Assembly (NCBI GenBank): GCA_934202735.1
Contig: CAKPYH010000003.1
Coordinates: forward strand, 1 to 64,000
Length of the DNA stretch: 64,000 bases
Source: an uncultured Alphaproteobacteria bacterium
GTDB taxonomy: Bacteria > Pseudomonadota > Alphaproteobacteria > CAAHEQ01 > UBA3637
Direction of reading: 5' to 3'
Positions within the stretch are counted from its first letter, which is position 1; each line of letters begins with the position of its first letter. The notes under the pieces were generated by a model. It worked only from the letters and a program-made list of their open reading frames with translations. It made no database searches and was not told where the DNA came from. A program made the position numbers and the translations under genes. This document shows positions 39,704 through 50,090 of this stretch, in pieces.

Positions 39704-42157
39704 ATGAAGCTGGTTATTGTAGAATCACCGTCAAAAGCAAAAACAATCAACAAATATTTAGGCAAAGATTATCTGGTTAAAGCCAGTTTCGGTCATATTC
39801 GCGATGTGCCGGCCAAAAACGGATCGGTGCGACCCGAAGAAGACTTTGCCATGGATTGGGAAATTCAACCCCGGGCCGAACGGGTTGTCCGTGAAATTGT
39901 GCAGGCTTTAAGCCAAGCTGATGCTTTGTATTTGGCATCGGACCCTGATCGCGAAGGGGAAGCGATTGCCTGGCACGTTTTACAAGAATTAAAACGGCGT
40001 AAAAAATTAAAACCTGATTTTCCGGTCTATCGTGTCGCTTTCCATGAAATTACAAAAAATGCCATTACCGAAGCACTGGCTCATCCCCGTGAAATTGACA
40101 TGCAATTAGTGGATGCCTATTTGGCGCGCCGGGCTCTGGATTACCTGGTCGGTTTCTGTATCTCACCATTATTATGGCGCAAATTACCGGGGGCTAAATC
40201 GGCCGGTCGGGTACAATCGGTTGCTTTACGATTAGTCTGTGAACGTGAAGATGAAATCACGGCCTTTAAGCCACAAGAATATTGGACGATTGATGTAGAT
40301 TTGAATACAATCCGTGCCGAAAAATTTCGGGCGCATTTAACGCAGGTGGCAGGAAAGAAACTCACCAAGTTTGATTTGTCCACCGGGGCTTTGACCGCTG
40401 ATGTAAAACAAAAAGTGGAGCAGGCTGCTTTTACGGTCGGCGAGATTGAACGTAAGCAAACAAAACGCAATCCCGCACCGGCCTTTACCACATCAACTTT
40501 ACAACAGGAAGCCTCCCGTAAACTGGGTTTTGCGGCTAAAAAAACAATGCAGGTGGCTCAAAAATTGTACGAATCCGGTTTTATTACCTATATGCGTACG
40601 GACAGTGTGGCTTTGGCCGACGTGGCCATCACAAAAATCAGGCAAGTGATCGCGCAAGAATACGGGCCGGACTTTTTACCCGATAAACCCCGGGTGTATA
40701 AAAACAACTCCAAAAATGCCCAAGAAGCTCACGAAGCCATTCGTCCCACAGATGCCGGCCGTTTACCGGGGTCCATAGACACAGATCCCGAGAGCCGGAA
40801 ACTGTACGAATTGATTTGGAAACGTACCGTTGCCTGTCAAATGGCCAGTGCCATTTTTGACAAAGTGGGCATTGACATTGTGTCGCAGGATAAGATGTTG
40901 GGCCTGCGCGCCACGGGTCAGACGGTAGCCTTTGCCGGTTTTATCAAAGTATATAAGGAAGATGTTGATGATCCGAAGGGAGACGATGATACAGCCCTTT
41001 TGCCCGTCATGAATACCGGGGAAAATTTAACAACATTAGACGTCATATCCGAACAACACTTTACCGAACCTCCCCCCCGTTTTTCCGAAGCCAGTTTGGT
41101 CAAAAAATTGGAAGAGTTGGGTATCGGGCGGCCTTCTACATACGCCACTATTTTATCCGTGTTGCAAGAACGGGCCTATGTGCGGTTGGTGGCCAAGCGA
41201 TTTGTGCCGGAAGATCGGGGTCGTATTGTGACGGCTTTTATGGAAAATTACTTTAATCAATATGTGCAATATGATTATACGGCCAACCTGGAAAACAAAC
41301 TGGATGATATTACAAAGGGGGCTCTGAAATGGAAAGATGTCCTATCCGAATTTTGGAAAACCTTTGATGCTACGGTTAAGAATGTGGAACCGCATAAAAT
41401 GGGGGAAGTCTTGGAAACGGTCGCCAAAACATTGGAAAAGCACATGTTCCCGACAGAAGAATCTCGGGCCTGCCCCGAATGTAAAACGGGTCATTTATCC
41501 TTGAAGGTCGGACGGTTTGGGGCTTTTATCGGCTGTTCCAATTACCCCAAATGCGGTTATACCAAACAAGTGGCCACCATTGATGCCCCCCGGGACGAAA
41601 ACGGGCAGCCTATTGAAGAAGCCCCCGCCGATAAACAAGTCTTTGAGTTGGGTAAGGATGAAAGCGGGACCGATATTTCTGTCCGTAAAGGACCCTACGG
41701 ATGGTATGTCCAAAAAGGCACCGGCAAAGAAGCCAAAAGAACCGGTTTACCCAAAGGTGTCCTTCCCGAAACGGTGGACTTTCAGAAAGCCATGAGCCTA
41801 TTGTCTCTGCCCCGCACCTTGGGTCAGGATCCCGAAACGCATGCATTGATTGAAGCGGGTCTGGGGAAGTTCGGCCCTTATGTCCGCCGGGACAAAACCT
41901 ATAAATCTTTGGAACCCGGCGATGATGTTTTGACGGTTTCTTTGGATCGGGCTTTGGTTTTGTTGAACCAAAAAACCGAAAAAAAGAAAATCACAAAACT
42001 TGGGAAATGGAATAATGAAGATCTGACCTATCAGGTTGGTCGTTATGGCCCTTATGTCAAATGCGGCAAGATGATGGCCTCTGTCAAGAAAAAGGATCAA
42101 ATTCCGACTTTGGAAGAAGGAATCGCCTTGTTGCAAGAAAAAATGCGTCAGAAATAA
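39704..42157 (+). CDS. topA: DNA topoisomerase I
   Basis: An 817-aa type IA topoisomerase that relaxes negative supercoils. The N-terminal TOPRIM domain reads KLVIVESPSKAKTINKYLGK with DPDREGEAIAWH. The catalytic tyrosine lies in GFITYMRTDSVALAD (about residue 295). A single C-terminal zinc finger (CPECKTGHLSLKVGRFGAFI, with GCSNYPKCGYT) is followed by repeated GKFGPYVRRDKTYKSL / GRYGPYVKCGKMM modules. Length is slightly short of some homologs because only one four-cysteine finger is present. It is third in the plsY-dprA-topA operon, an order common in Alphaproteobacteria for dprA-topA. Confidence 0.97.
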   Translation: MKLVIVESPSKAKTINKYLGKDYLVKASFGHIRDVPAKNGSVRPEEDFAMDWEIQPRAERVVREIVQALSQADALYLASDPDREGEAIAWHVLQELKRRKKLKPDFPVYRVAFHEITKNAITEALAHPREIDMQLVDAYLARRALDYLVGFCISPLLWRKLPGAKSAGRVQSVALRLVCEREDEITAFKPQEYWTIDVDLNTIRAEKFRAHLTQVAGKKLTKFDLSTGALTADVKQKVEQAAFTVGEIERKQTKRNPAPAFTTSTLQQEASRKLGFAAKKTMQVAQKLYESGFITYMRTDSVALADVAITKIRQVIAQEYGPDFLPDKPRVYKNNSKNAQEAHEAIRPTDAGRLPGSIDTDPESRKLYELIWKRTVACQMASAIFDKVGIDIVSQDKMLGLRATGQTVAFAGFIKVYKEDVDDPKGDDDTALLPVMNTGENLTTLDVISEQHFTEPPPRFSEASLVKKLEELGIGRPSTYATILSVLQERAYVRLVAKRFVPEDRGRIVTAFMENYFNQYVQYDYTANLENKLDDITKGALKWKDVLSEFWKTFDATVKNVEPHKMGEVLETVAKTLEKHMFPTEESRACPECKTGHLSLKVGRFGAFIGCSNYPKCGYTKQVATIDAPRDENGQPIEEAPADKQVFELGKDESGTDISVRKGPYGWYVQKGTGKEAKRTGLPKGVLPETVDFQKAMSLLSLPRTLGQDPETHALIEAGLGKFGPYVRRDKTYKSLEPGDDVLTVSLDRALVLLNQKTEKKKITKLGKWNNEDLTYQVGRYGPYVKCGKMMASVKKKDQIPTLEEGIALLQEKMRQK

Positions 42158-42166
42158 GAAAAAATC

Positions 42167-42195
42167 TTGTCAAATGACACTTTTTCGGGTATAAC
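42167..42195 (+). promoter_or_regulatory. Promoter of ppiD
   Basis: TTGTCA (42167-42172), 17 bases, TATAAC (42190-42195), 45 bp upstream of the ATG. Confidence 0.6.
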
Positions 42196-42239
42196 AAACA
42201 CATTCATTATAGACACATGATATAAAGGAACGAAATACT

Positions 42240-44144
42240 ATGATAAACTTTTTCATTCGGTTGGCCGGCGGTATCGGTGGCAAAATTATTTTCTCTTTAA
42301 TTTTCATCAGTATGGCTTTCGTTGTCGGTGTGGGCGGCTTGTCGTCCATGGTCGGGCAACAAAACCCCGTGATTCGGGTGGGTCGGCAAAAAATGACAAC
42401 GCAACAGTTGAACGACTTATTCACTCGCGATATTAAAAAATTGTCCGGCATGATGGGGGGACAGTATATTTCGCATAAACAAGCCATTGAAATGGGCCTG
42501 TTGGATCAAACCGTGCAGACGCAGGTACAAACGATGATCTTTAACGCCATCAAAAAAGACTTGGGATTGACGGCTTCACCGGCGGCTGTACGCAAATATG
42601 TGGAGATGAATCCTGCTTTTGCCGATGCGACCGGCCACTTTGATCGGAATCTGTTTGCCGCTTATCTGCGCCAAGCCCAACTGTCCGAAAGCAACTTGAT
42701 GACGAATTTGCAGGCCGAGTTAGCGGAAAAGCACCTGTTGCGGGCGGTTCAAAGTGTTTCTTACACACCGGATATTTTAACCCGGGCAACCTATAACTAC
42801 ATGAATGAAAAGCGGGATATAACGGTTTTGGAAATTATAACAGACAAAATCCCCGTTGCCCGCAAACCGTCCGAAGCCGAATTAAAAGATTACTATGATA
42901 TTTATGCTGAAGAAAGATTCATGACCCCTGAATATCGGCGGTTCAGTTATGTGGTTTTAACACCGGCTCTGATGGCGGAGAAAGTCAAAATTGATGATGC
43001 CGATTTGGATGCGGCGGTGGCCGAACGCAAACAAGCTTTTGAACAACCGGAAAAACGCTTGGTCAGTCAAATGTTCTTCCGTGACAAGTCATCGGCCGAT
43101 CAGGCGAAAGTCGGTCTGACCGCAGCCAATTTTGATAAAACGGCCGAAAAATTGGGACAGAGCAAAGAAGATACCAGTTTCGGTTATGTGGCTCAAAATG
43201 AACTGTTAGACGAATTGTCCGATCCGGTGTTTACCGCCGCAAAAGGCAGTATTATCGGTCCCATTGAAAGTGTCAGCGGTTGGCACATTTTATGGGTAAA
43301 AGAAATTCAAGCCGCCCAACAGACCCCCTTGAATGAAGTGCGGGCGCAAGTGAAAAAACAACTGGCCCAAGAACGGGCGTATGATGCCATGTCGGCCGCT
43401 ACACGTCAAATAGAGGATATTTTAGGTGTCGGTGATTCTTTGGAAAAGGCCGCCCGAACATTGGATATTCCCTTAAAGCACATTGAAGCCGCCGATGTGG
43501 CCGGAACTATGCCCGATGGGAAACAAATTCCAAATGCCTTGTTGACGCGCGATTTGCTGCAAAGCCTGTTTACGCTGTCGCGGGGTGAAACAACCCCGTT
43601 GTTTGAGACGAAAGAGGGTATTGTTGCGGCGATGGTAGAGGATATTGTTCCCGTGGGTGTCAAACCGTTTGAAACCGTTCGGAATGAATTGGTATCCCAA
43701 TGGACCGCCGATCAACAAAAAGCGGCAGTAAAGGACGTGGCCGATCAGGTTGCCGAACGTGTCCGAAAAGGTACCTCTTTATCTACTCAGGGTGTCTTTT
43801 CGCACTATCCTGTGCTTCATGAAAAAGGTCTTGCCCGTACGGGAAATGACCGAGTGAATGCTATACTGGCATCACAACTTTTCAAGCAAAAAGTGGGGAA
43901 AGATAATGTAGCCGTATATGAATCTCCCAAAGGGTTATGGGTGGTGCAAGTGGACAAAATAATGCGTCCGGATGCCCAACGTGATTCTGACGGTTTGAAC
44001 AAAACGCGTCAAACTTTACATGAAATCATCGGAAATGAGTTAGCCGGTGATACGGTACGCGCCTTTGCCAATACAATGGACGTAGATGTCAATACGGCCG
44101 AATTACGCAGTTTAACCGCTTTATACGCCGCCGATAAAGAATAA
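42240..44144 (+). CDS. ppiD: Membrane-anchored periplasmic chaperone PpiD (SurA/parvulin type)
   Basis: A 634-aa protein anchored by an N-terminal helix (KIIFSLIFISMAFVVGVGGL, about residues 15-35) with the rest in the periplasm. A SurA_N-like chaperone domain contains VIRVGRQKMTTQQLNDLFTR. A parvulin-like PPIC region near residues 260-360 includes KRLVSQMFFRDKSSADQAK, TSFGYVAQNELLDELSD and GPIESVSGWHILWVKEI. The protein helps newly exported proteins leave the Sec channel and fold. AAAGGAACGAAATACT precedes the ATG. An outer-membrane protein gene follows 15 bp later, a sensible functional partner. Confidence 0.9.
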   Translation: MINFFIRLAGGIGGKIIFSLIFISMAFVVGVGGLSSMVGQQNPVIRVGRQKMTTQQLNDLFTRDIKKLSGMMGGQYISHKQAIEMGLLDQTVQTQVQTMIFNAIKKDLGLTASPAAVRKYVEMNPAFADATGHFDRNLFAAYLRQAQLSESNLMTNLQAELAEKHLLRAVQSVSYTPDILTRATYNYMNEKRDITVLEIITDKIPVARKPSEAELKDYYDIYAEERFMTPEYRRFSYVVLTPALMAEKVKIDDADLDAAVAERKQAFEQPEKRLVSQMFFRDKSSADQAKVGLTAANFDKTAEKLGQSKEDTSFGYVAQNELLDELSDPVFTAAKGSIIGPIESVSGWHILWVKEIQAAQQTPLNEVRAQVKKQLAQERAYDAMSAATRQIEDILGVGDSLEKAARTLDIPLKHIEAADVAGTMPDGKQIPNALLTRDLLQSLFTLSRGETTPLFETKEGIVAAMVEDIVPVGVKPFETVRNELVSQWTADQQKAAVKDVADQVAERVRKGTSLSTQGVFSHYPVLHEKGLARTGNDRVNAILASQLFKQKVGKDNVAVYESPKGLWVVQVDKIMRPDAQRDSDGLNKTRQTLHEIIGNELAGDTVRAFANTMDVDVNTAELRSLTALYAADKE

Positions 44145-44159
44145 GCGAAAGGATACACA

Positions 44160-44735
44160 ATGAAACAAATCGTTTTAATTTTAGGATTGATGATGTTGGC
44201 CGGACAAGCATCGGCCGCCTTAAAAAACGGACCCTATATGGCTTTACGGGCCGGTTCCACTCATTTAACGACAAAAGCCGATAAGATGAAAGAAAGCGAC
44301 ACCGTATTTGCCGGCATAACGGCCTTAGGCATACGTCTTAAAAGTGTCCGGTTTGAAGCCGAATGGACTTCTAACACACGGGCTCACATCAAGGATACTA
44401 CCACGTCATCCAGCACAAAGTACTCCACCCAACGCTATATGTTTCAGACCTATTACGACTTGCCTTTTCGGTCGGTCATTCGGCCGTATCTGAATGCCGG
44501 TATCGGGGCCACCTATACGGATCTTGCCTATAAAACCCGGCGGACGGAAGAATCAGATAGTGATACGACTTTTACCTGGAATGTTGGGGCGGGACTGGGA
44601 TTAAATATCACAAAACGAATCAGCTTTGATTTGGGATATCGTTATATTGATTCGGGGAAACCGCAATTTTTTGACGGTGAAAGCATTAAACTGCGGGCGC
44701 ATGAAGGGTATGCGGGGGCACGCTTTAACTTTTAA
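44160..44735 (+). CDS. Outer-membrane beta-barrel protein (Opa/OmpW-like size)
   Basis: A 191-aa protein with signal peptide MKQIVLILGLMMLAGQASA. Alternating strands follow, ending in the terminal aromatic residue of outer-membrane barrels (GYAGARFNF). Strand blocks include GPYMALRAGSTHLTT, RPYLNAGIGATYTDLAYK, WNVGAGLGLNITKRISFDLG and YRYIDSG. About eight strands fit. AAAGGATACACA precedes the ATG. It may be a porin-like or adhesive barrel; I cannot name the family. Its 3' end overlaps the convergent gene by 11 bp. Confidence 0.8.
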   Translation: MKQIVLILGLMMLAGQASAALKNGPYMALRAGSTHLTTKADKMKESDTVFAGITALGIRLKSVRFEAEWTSNTRAHIKDTTTSSSTKYSTQRYMFQTYYDLPFRSVIRPYLNAGIGATYTDLAYKTRRTEESDSDTTFTWNVGAGLGLNITKRISFDLGYRYIDSGKPQFFDGESIKLRAHEGYAGARFNF

Positions 44736-45648
44736 GTCGTTGTCCGACCCACCGTACGCCCAGGTAGATCCCGGCCAGGGCCAATGGGACAAAATAGCAC
44801 AAAACACGAAACAAAACCAAGCCGGCTAAAATACCGGCTTTTTGCTCCGGTGTATGCGGAAACAGGTATAAAAAGGTCCCTTCAAAGACACCAATCCCGC
44901 CGGGAACCTGAGTGGCTAAACCGATACATTGGGCTAGGATGAAAACCATAAATGTTTCAAAAACCGGTGCGTCCAAATGGTACCGCAAAGCCACATAAAA
45001 AGCCAAAAACAACGCTATGTTATCACAGATACCAACCATAATTTGTAAAAGTGTCATCTGCTTACTGGGGGCCGGTATCACATTTTGACCGACCGTAATA
45101 TCACGGTGCGGACGAATCCAAAATACATAATAAGCCACAAAGAATGCCGCAATTCCCCCCGCGGACCAATATAACCATCGTGTGTACGATACCGTATTCG
45201 CAGTCTGTTCAAAGGGCATAAGGGCAACCGCAAACAAATAAACGGCTGCCAGCCCCATAAAAATAGTCAACGTTTCAAACACGATGACTTTCACGATTTC
45301 GGTCCGTGTTAAACCCTGGGGTAAATAGAAAAGATAGCGCACCGATCCTCCGGACGCGTAGGCATGGCCACTGGTATTACTGATGGCAAAACCGATGGCA
45401 GATGCCTCTAACACACGAAGAAACGGTAAAGGATGATGTATATAATCCAGGGCCAGTTTATCATATCCCGATAACACCGCAAAATCCAATACCATCATCA
45501 TCAATACCAACAGAATAACCCATAAAGGTGTAGACAAAATCAAATGCCACAGGGACGCGACACCGATGTGTTCTATTTCTTTTCCTATCAGCCAAACGGC
45601 AAAGGCAAAAAAGAGTAAACCAATCAGTTGTACAATCTTATCAATCAT
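44725..45648 (-). CDS. YbhN / LPG-synthase-TM family flippase-like membrane protein
   Basis: A 307-aa integral membrane protein of about eight helices starting MIDKIVQLIGLLFFAFAVWL (45648). Family blocks are ASAIGFAISNTSGHAYASGG, SVRYLFYLPQGLT and GLATQVPGGIGVFEGTFLYL. The family corresponds to the transmembrane part of lysylphosphatidylglycerol synthases without the synthase domain, and is thought to move lipids across the membrane. The start lies next to the upstream porin stop (TGATATG), so the genes are coupled. An in-frame upstream extension is rejected because it overlaps the porin. Confidence 0.85.
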   Translation of the reverse strand: MIDKIVQLIGLLFFAFAVWLIGKEIEHIGVASLWHLILSTPLWVILLVLMMMVLDFAVLSGYDKLALDYIHHPLPFLRVLEASAIGFAISNTSGHAYASGGSVRYLFYLPQGLTRTEIVKVIVFETLTIFMGLAAVYLFAVALMPFEQTANTVSYTRWLYWSAGGIAAFFVAYYVFWIRPHRDITVGQNVIPAPSKQMTLLQIMVGICDNIALFLAFYVALRYHLDAPVFETFMVFILAQCIGLATQVPGGIGVFEGTFLYLFPHTPEQKAGILAGLVLFRVLCYFVPLALAGIYLGVRWVGQRLKS

Positions 45649-45649
45649 A

Positions 45650-46879
45650 TCAGAATACCAATGTTGCCCGGACGGATGCCGCCGTTGCGGTGTGCCGCCG
45701 TGTATCGGCACCGGGGTTGATATAGAATTGAATATCCGGTGTCAAAGTCATAAAGTTAGAAACACCGAAAGCCCAATAGGCTTCCAACACATTTTCAACC
45801 GAACGTGTACCGGTTCCGTTTACCGCTTTATTCAATTTATTGACGGCACCCGCCACACCGATTTGGTCCAACGCATTCCTATTCATCGGATTATTCCACA
45901 CAACCCCCAGGGCGTAAGACTGACGAACAGATTGGGCGGACTTATCCGTCCCGTTCAAACGGGCAAACACGGCCCATTTATCCCCCAGGTTTTGTTGTAC
46001 ATTCACACTCCATCCGTTTGAAGCCTGCGGTTGATCCGCAACAGACGGTTGATAATAGTACAGAAAACTGATAGTGCTTTGTCCGACAGATGTCCATGTC
46101 GGTGTCCATGTCAAACTGCCAAATCCGGTATATTTCCCTTTACCGAAAGAATGGGCACTGATCCGATCGCCCGAGATATTGCTGGCTCCTTGAAACCCAG
46201 CGGTAATACTCACCGCCGAATTCGGTGTCCAGGTGGCATAGCCCCCCAGGCCGGCACTAGGGTACACAGAGGATCCGTTTTGGGATAAAGCATAGTTCAA
46301 AAAGTTGATTTGTTGGTTGGAATCATAGGCTGTTCCATCAAAAGTATAGATCGGGAATTGCCCCAAGGTTACAGATAATCCGTCCAATGCACCGGGTAGT
46401 TGATGTGTATAAGACAGTTGATCAAAATAATTGGCGTTTGTTGTATAATCATTAAAGGACGAGATAACACCAATACGATTATTCACGCGTTGTGCATTTG
46501 TTCCCCAATAGCGTACTGCCGTATAAGCAATTTGAGCCGAGCCGGCCCCCCAAATATCCGAATGGAACATATCCCAATTCGCCGAACCGTAATATTGTGT
46601 TTGCCACGGTGTCCCCTTGCCGTTCGGGGCCGCCCGTTGACCCAATATAGAAATATCCAACGAATAACTGAGTCCTGTGTCATGCGCCAATTTCTGTTTG
46701 AAGTTCGCATAACGTTGCGCCATACTATCTACATCGGCCGTTAACGCCCGATACAGACTGTGAGCCCGACGATAGGTCCCTGATTTTCGGGTATCAGGCT
46801 GCACAATTTCAGCCCGTACCCCCCATCCGACCATTAAACATAGACAAATGATTCCAATATTTTTTTTATTGAATAACAT
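45650..46879 (-). CDS. OprB-like carbohydrate porin
   Basis: A 409-aa outer-membrane porin with a signal peptide (NIGIICLCLMVGWGVRAE). OprB-type blocks include YGSANWDMFHSDIWGAGSAQ, LDGLSVTLGQFPIYTFDGTA, NALDQIGVAGAVNKL and VENVLEAYWAFGVSNFMTLT with PDIQFYINPGAD, ending in VRATLVF with a terminal Phe. The family forms 16-strand barrels for sugar uptake. GGGGGATAGCATC precedes the ATG. It lies 63 bp after the AsmA-like gene on the same strand. The substrate is not visible. Confidence 0.88.
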   Translation of the reverse strand: MLFNKKNIGIICLCLMVGWGVRAEIVQPDTRKSGTYRRAHSLYRALTADVDSMAQRYANFKQKLAHDTGLSYSLDISILGQRAAPNGKGTPWQTQYYGSANWDMFHSDIWGAGSAQIAYTAVRYWGTNAQRVNNRIGVISSFNDYTTNANYFDQLSYTHQLPGALDGLSVTLGQFPIYTFDGTAYDSNQQINFLNYALSQNGSSVYPSAGLGGYATWTPNSAVSITAGFQGASNISGDRISAHSFGKGKYTGFGSLTWTPTWTSVGQSTISFLYYYQPSVADQPQASNGWSVNVQQNLGDKWAVFARLNGTDKSAQSVRQSYALGVVWNNPMNRNALDQIGVAGAVNKLNKAVNGTGTRSVENVLEAYWAFGVSNFMTLTPDIQFYINPGADTRRHTATAASVRATLVF

Positions 46880-46942
46880 GATGCTATCCCCCTTTTCATA
46901 CCCATTAGATAAAGCGGAACAGCATAGAAAGAAAGATAGACC

Positions 46943-49900
46943 TTAGTTAAATAAACGGCGTAAAATACCGGGCGCGACCGAACTGAACGGATTAAAATCT
47001 ATCACCGGTTTCCATGGAGCCCCCTTCACTTCATAATTTACACCGATTAAACCGCCCCCGGTACCGTCTTTGAACAACCGCCCCACAAAGGGAATGCGTC
47101 CCGGTAAACTATTAATGGCGTAAGCGGGAATAACCGATCCGCGCAACTGCACCATAACCGGCGATACCCGACCGTTAAAAGTCAAGCCCAGCGATGTCCC
47201 GGACATATAGCCTTCTTCTATCACAACGGCAACAGGGTTCGGTTGCCATTCAAAAGGAAGTTCAGCCCGATCAAAACGCAAATCTTCTCCGCGAATAGCA
47301 TCTACCAATCCCAAAACCGTCAATGATTGAATCAAAAATCCGGGATCTTTCAAAGAGAAGTCTCGCACTTTTACCGTACCGCTAAACCCACCCCGAGTTT
47401 GTTGTTTAGCCGTGGCGTTCAATGTCCCCCCTATAATTTTATCCGTAATGCCCAACCGCTGTAATAAATCCCCAAAATCGGCCGACTTCGCCGTCAGTTT
47501 ACGGGTTTTCGGTGTATATGTCATCGTAAAGGGTTGCTTGCCCGTGGCCGATACCGCCATGTTTTGCCACACATAATCCTGTTTATCACCCGTTACCCGA
47601 ACATGTGTCAACGGTAAATCAGGTTTGAAAATGAAAGTGTCTAATGCTATATCCAGGGTGATGTTGGCCGGTATCACCACCGGTGAATTTTCGGGTGTTT
47701 CGGCTTCGGTCCGTTCTTGTTCGGGTGTTGTCGGTTGCGAAACAGTATCAGCGGGGGCCAACGCGCTTAAATTCCATGATTTTCCCTGTAATTTCACACC
47801 CAAGTTATGGTTTTCCTGCCAGACCAAAGTACCCGAAAAATCAGTTTGCGGCGCAATCACTTGTTCCAAAGACACCCGCAGTTCATGACCTGTTTGAACT
47901 TTTCCGGATACACGGATCGGCTGTTTTTGTGCACCATCGGCTACGCCTTGAACCTTGAAATCAATCGTTCCCACGCGGTCCTGCCAACGTGCATCGGCCG
48001 AAATCGTCATAGGTACACCAACCGATTTATGGACAGACAGTGGCACCAGATTTAACTCTGCCCCGGCCAGGTCCGCCTGCACATCGGCCTGCATTTGACC
48101 ATTCACCAAGGTGGTTATTTTACCCCGAACGGCCATTTTCCCTGTCGCATAACGGGGCACATCGGCCCACAAACGATGCAGAGCCGCCATCGGTGCCTTA
48201 ACCCGTACATCATAAACAGACTGTACGTCCGTTGCTTTATGGGCCGTAAAATCGTCCGTCCACTTTAATGTCAGCGGTAAGTCCCCTATACGTCCTGTTC
48301 CTTTCAAAATCAACTGCTTGTTCGTCACGGATAATCCCAAGTTTCCGTGTTTCAACATTTCATCAGGCAACGGAGTCGGGAAAATACCATCTGTAATATC
48401 GGCCTTAACTTGAACTTGAACCTGATCTTGCTTTAAATCATCAATTAAAGGAAACGCCAGATGTGTTTTGACACGCGCCTGTCCGTCCGTTGCGTTCGGG
48501 TTGATCCCAAACATTTGGGGAAACTCCAATGGCTTTTCCGCAATCAAAGTCATCGCATCACGCACCGGACCCGATACATTGAGTGTGATATCGGCCTGTG
48601 CAATCTCTTGTTGCAAATCGGTCAGTGCAATATCGGCCTGAGTCAATGACAAGCCGCGCAGTTTACCGGCTTGTCCCGTAATCAAAACTTTATCGGGATA
48701 CAACTGGACCAAGCCCGAGAAATCATCTACCGGGGTCATATCGTCCAAATAGTGAACCTGAACATTCTGCACCGGCATTTCACCATATAAATCCGTTAAC
48801 TCATCGCCGTCAAAATATAAAGTAAAACTGGCCCGCGGTACCGTTCCGGCCGTAAGATTTTTTTTCACCCAAGCATGTGCGTCCGGTCCCGTTTTAACCG
48901 GCCAAACGGACGGCACATCTGTGATAGGCAAGGCGGAGATATCGGACCGTAAAACGGTTTTCACCGTTTTCAAATCGGCCCCAGACAGCAAGTCGCCGAT
49001 ACCCGATACATCTACCTGCAACGTTGCTGTCGGTCCGTTTTTCAACCGAATGGTAGACTTGGCAATTTTAATTTGAGCCAACGACTCAGACACGGCCCCG
49101 TTGATAACGGCCGAATCAATGTGATACAAATTCGTCAACGGATCCGGCAGGTTCAAGGTTCCTCCTTGCACCGTTTTGAATTGGAAAGCGGCTTGTTTCA
49201 AGCAGGATAGTAAATCTGTACAAGTCGGTTTAAAATCAAAAATACCGGTCAAATGCCCCGATACCGTTAAACGGGCCCCTTTCAAGACCGGTATCATTTG
49301 TGCGACACGTTGCAAATTCAACCGATCAAAATCCACATCAAATCCGATTTGACGACTGATACGATTAAATTGCGCTTCGGCCGTGATATTGGTCAACTCT
49401 TGCTTCAATTTCAGTAAAGCACTCATCTTGATGGCGTGATTAAAGCCGGCCTGCCGTTCCATAGCTATATTCACCCGACGCAAACTAAACCGTTGTTTTT
49501 TTTCTCGGTTATCAATCAACACACGGGCATTTTCTAACGACAATGTATCAAAAGACATCAAATGCCGAATAATTTTACGAATAGTCAAAGGTCCTTGTTC
49601 CCCCAACATGACACCCCGTACATCCGGTTCGTGATGTTCCATATCTTGTGAATCACCATACAGGCGGATTTGTCCACCTTTGTCCAGCAGTAAACGTAAG
49701 AATGCACGTTCAATTTTCATATTGTTCGGCATATAATCCAATGTCAACAAATGTCCCAAACCGTAAGACATTTTAACGGTCGGTAAACGCAAGGCAACCT
49801 TACCGTCTGCTTGCAACACCTGCATATCACGCACATTCAAGTGAATCAACCCGTCCGCATTGAATTCAGCCCCCAACATCACCGAATCCGCCTGCAACGT

Positions 49901-50089
49901 TAATCCGGAATCTCGGGGTAAAATATAGCGTTCCAATGTCGGTAAAAATTCTTTGATTTCAACCGGATCGGCATATAACCGCCACATAACCAAACCACCG
50001 GCCACAATCCCCAACGCCACCACAACTTCCACCGTACGTATCAGGCATACCACCAATGATCGTAAGAAATGCATGACTTTCTTTCTCAT
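46943..50089 (-). CDS. AsmA-like / YhdP-type inter-membrane lipid transport protein
   Basis: A 1048-aa protein with an N-terminal helix (VEVVVALGIVAGGLVMWRLY) and a long periplasmic region of repeating beta-strands (DUF3971-like middle, for example MPVQNVQVHYLDDMTPVDDF, and AsmA_2-like C-terminus). The end LIGVNYEVKGAPWKPVIDFN with NPFSSVAPGILRRLF is typical of the YhdP/DUF3971 group. These proteins form bridges that move phospholipids between membranes. It starts 1 bp after the Pit gene stop, so it belongs to the same transcript. Confidence 0.85.
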   Translation of the reverse strand: MRKKVMHFLRSLVVCLIRTVEVVVALGIVAGGLVMWRLYADPVEIKEFLPTLERYILPRDSGLTLQADSVMLGAEFNADGLIHLNVRDMQVLQADGKVALRLPTVKMSYGLGHLLTLDYMPNNMKIERAFLRLLLDKGGQIRLYGDSQDMEHHEPDVRGVMLGEQGPLTIRKIIRHLMSFDTLSLENARVLIDNREKKQRFSLRRVNIAMERQAGFNHAIKMSALLKLKQELTNITAEAQFNRISRQIGFDVDFDRLNLQRVAQMIPVLKGARLTVSGHLTGIFDFKPTCTDLLSCLKQAAFQFKTVQGGTLNLPDPLTNLYHIDSAVINGAVSESLAQIKIAKSTIRLKNGPTATLQVDVSGIGDLLSGADLKTVKTVLRSDISALPITDVPSVWPVKTGPDAHAWVKKNLTAGTVPRASFTLYFDGDELTDLYGEMPVQNVQVHYLDDMTPVDDFSGLVQLYPDKVLITGQAGKLRGLSLTQADIALTDLQQEIAQADITLNVSGPVRDAMTLIAEKPLEFPQMFGINPNATDGQARVKTHLAFPLIDDLKQDQVQVQVKADITDGIFPTPLPDEMLKHGNLGLSVTNKQLILKGTGRIGDLPLTLKWTDDFTAHKATDVQSVYDVRVKAPMAALHRLWADVPRYATGKMAVRGKITTLVNGQMQADVQADLAGAELNLVPLSVHKSVGVPMTISADARWQDRVGTIDFKVQGVADGAQKQPIRVSGKVQTGHELRVSLEQVIAPQTDFSGTLVWQENHNLGVKLQGKSWNLSALAPADTVSQPTTPEQERTEAETPENSPVVIPANITLDIALDTFIFKPDLPLTHVRVTGDKQDYVWQNMAVSATGKQPFTMTYTPKTRKLTAKSADFGDLLQRLGITDKIIGGTLNATAKQQTRGGFSGTVKVRDFSLKDPGFLIQSLTVLGLVDAIRGEDLRFDRAELPFEWQPNPVAVVIEEGYMSGTSLGLTFNGRVSPVMVQLRGSVIPAYAINSLPGRIPFVGRLFKDGTGGGLIGVNYEVKGAPWKPVIDFNPFSSVAPGILRRLFN

Positions 50090-50090
50090 T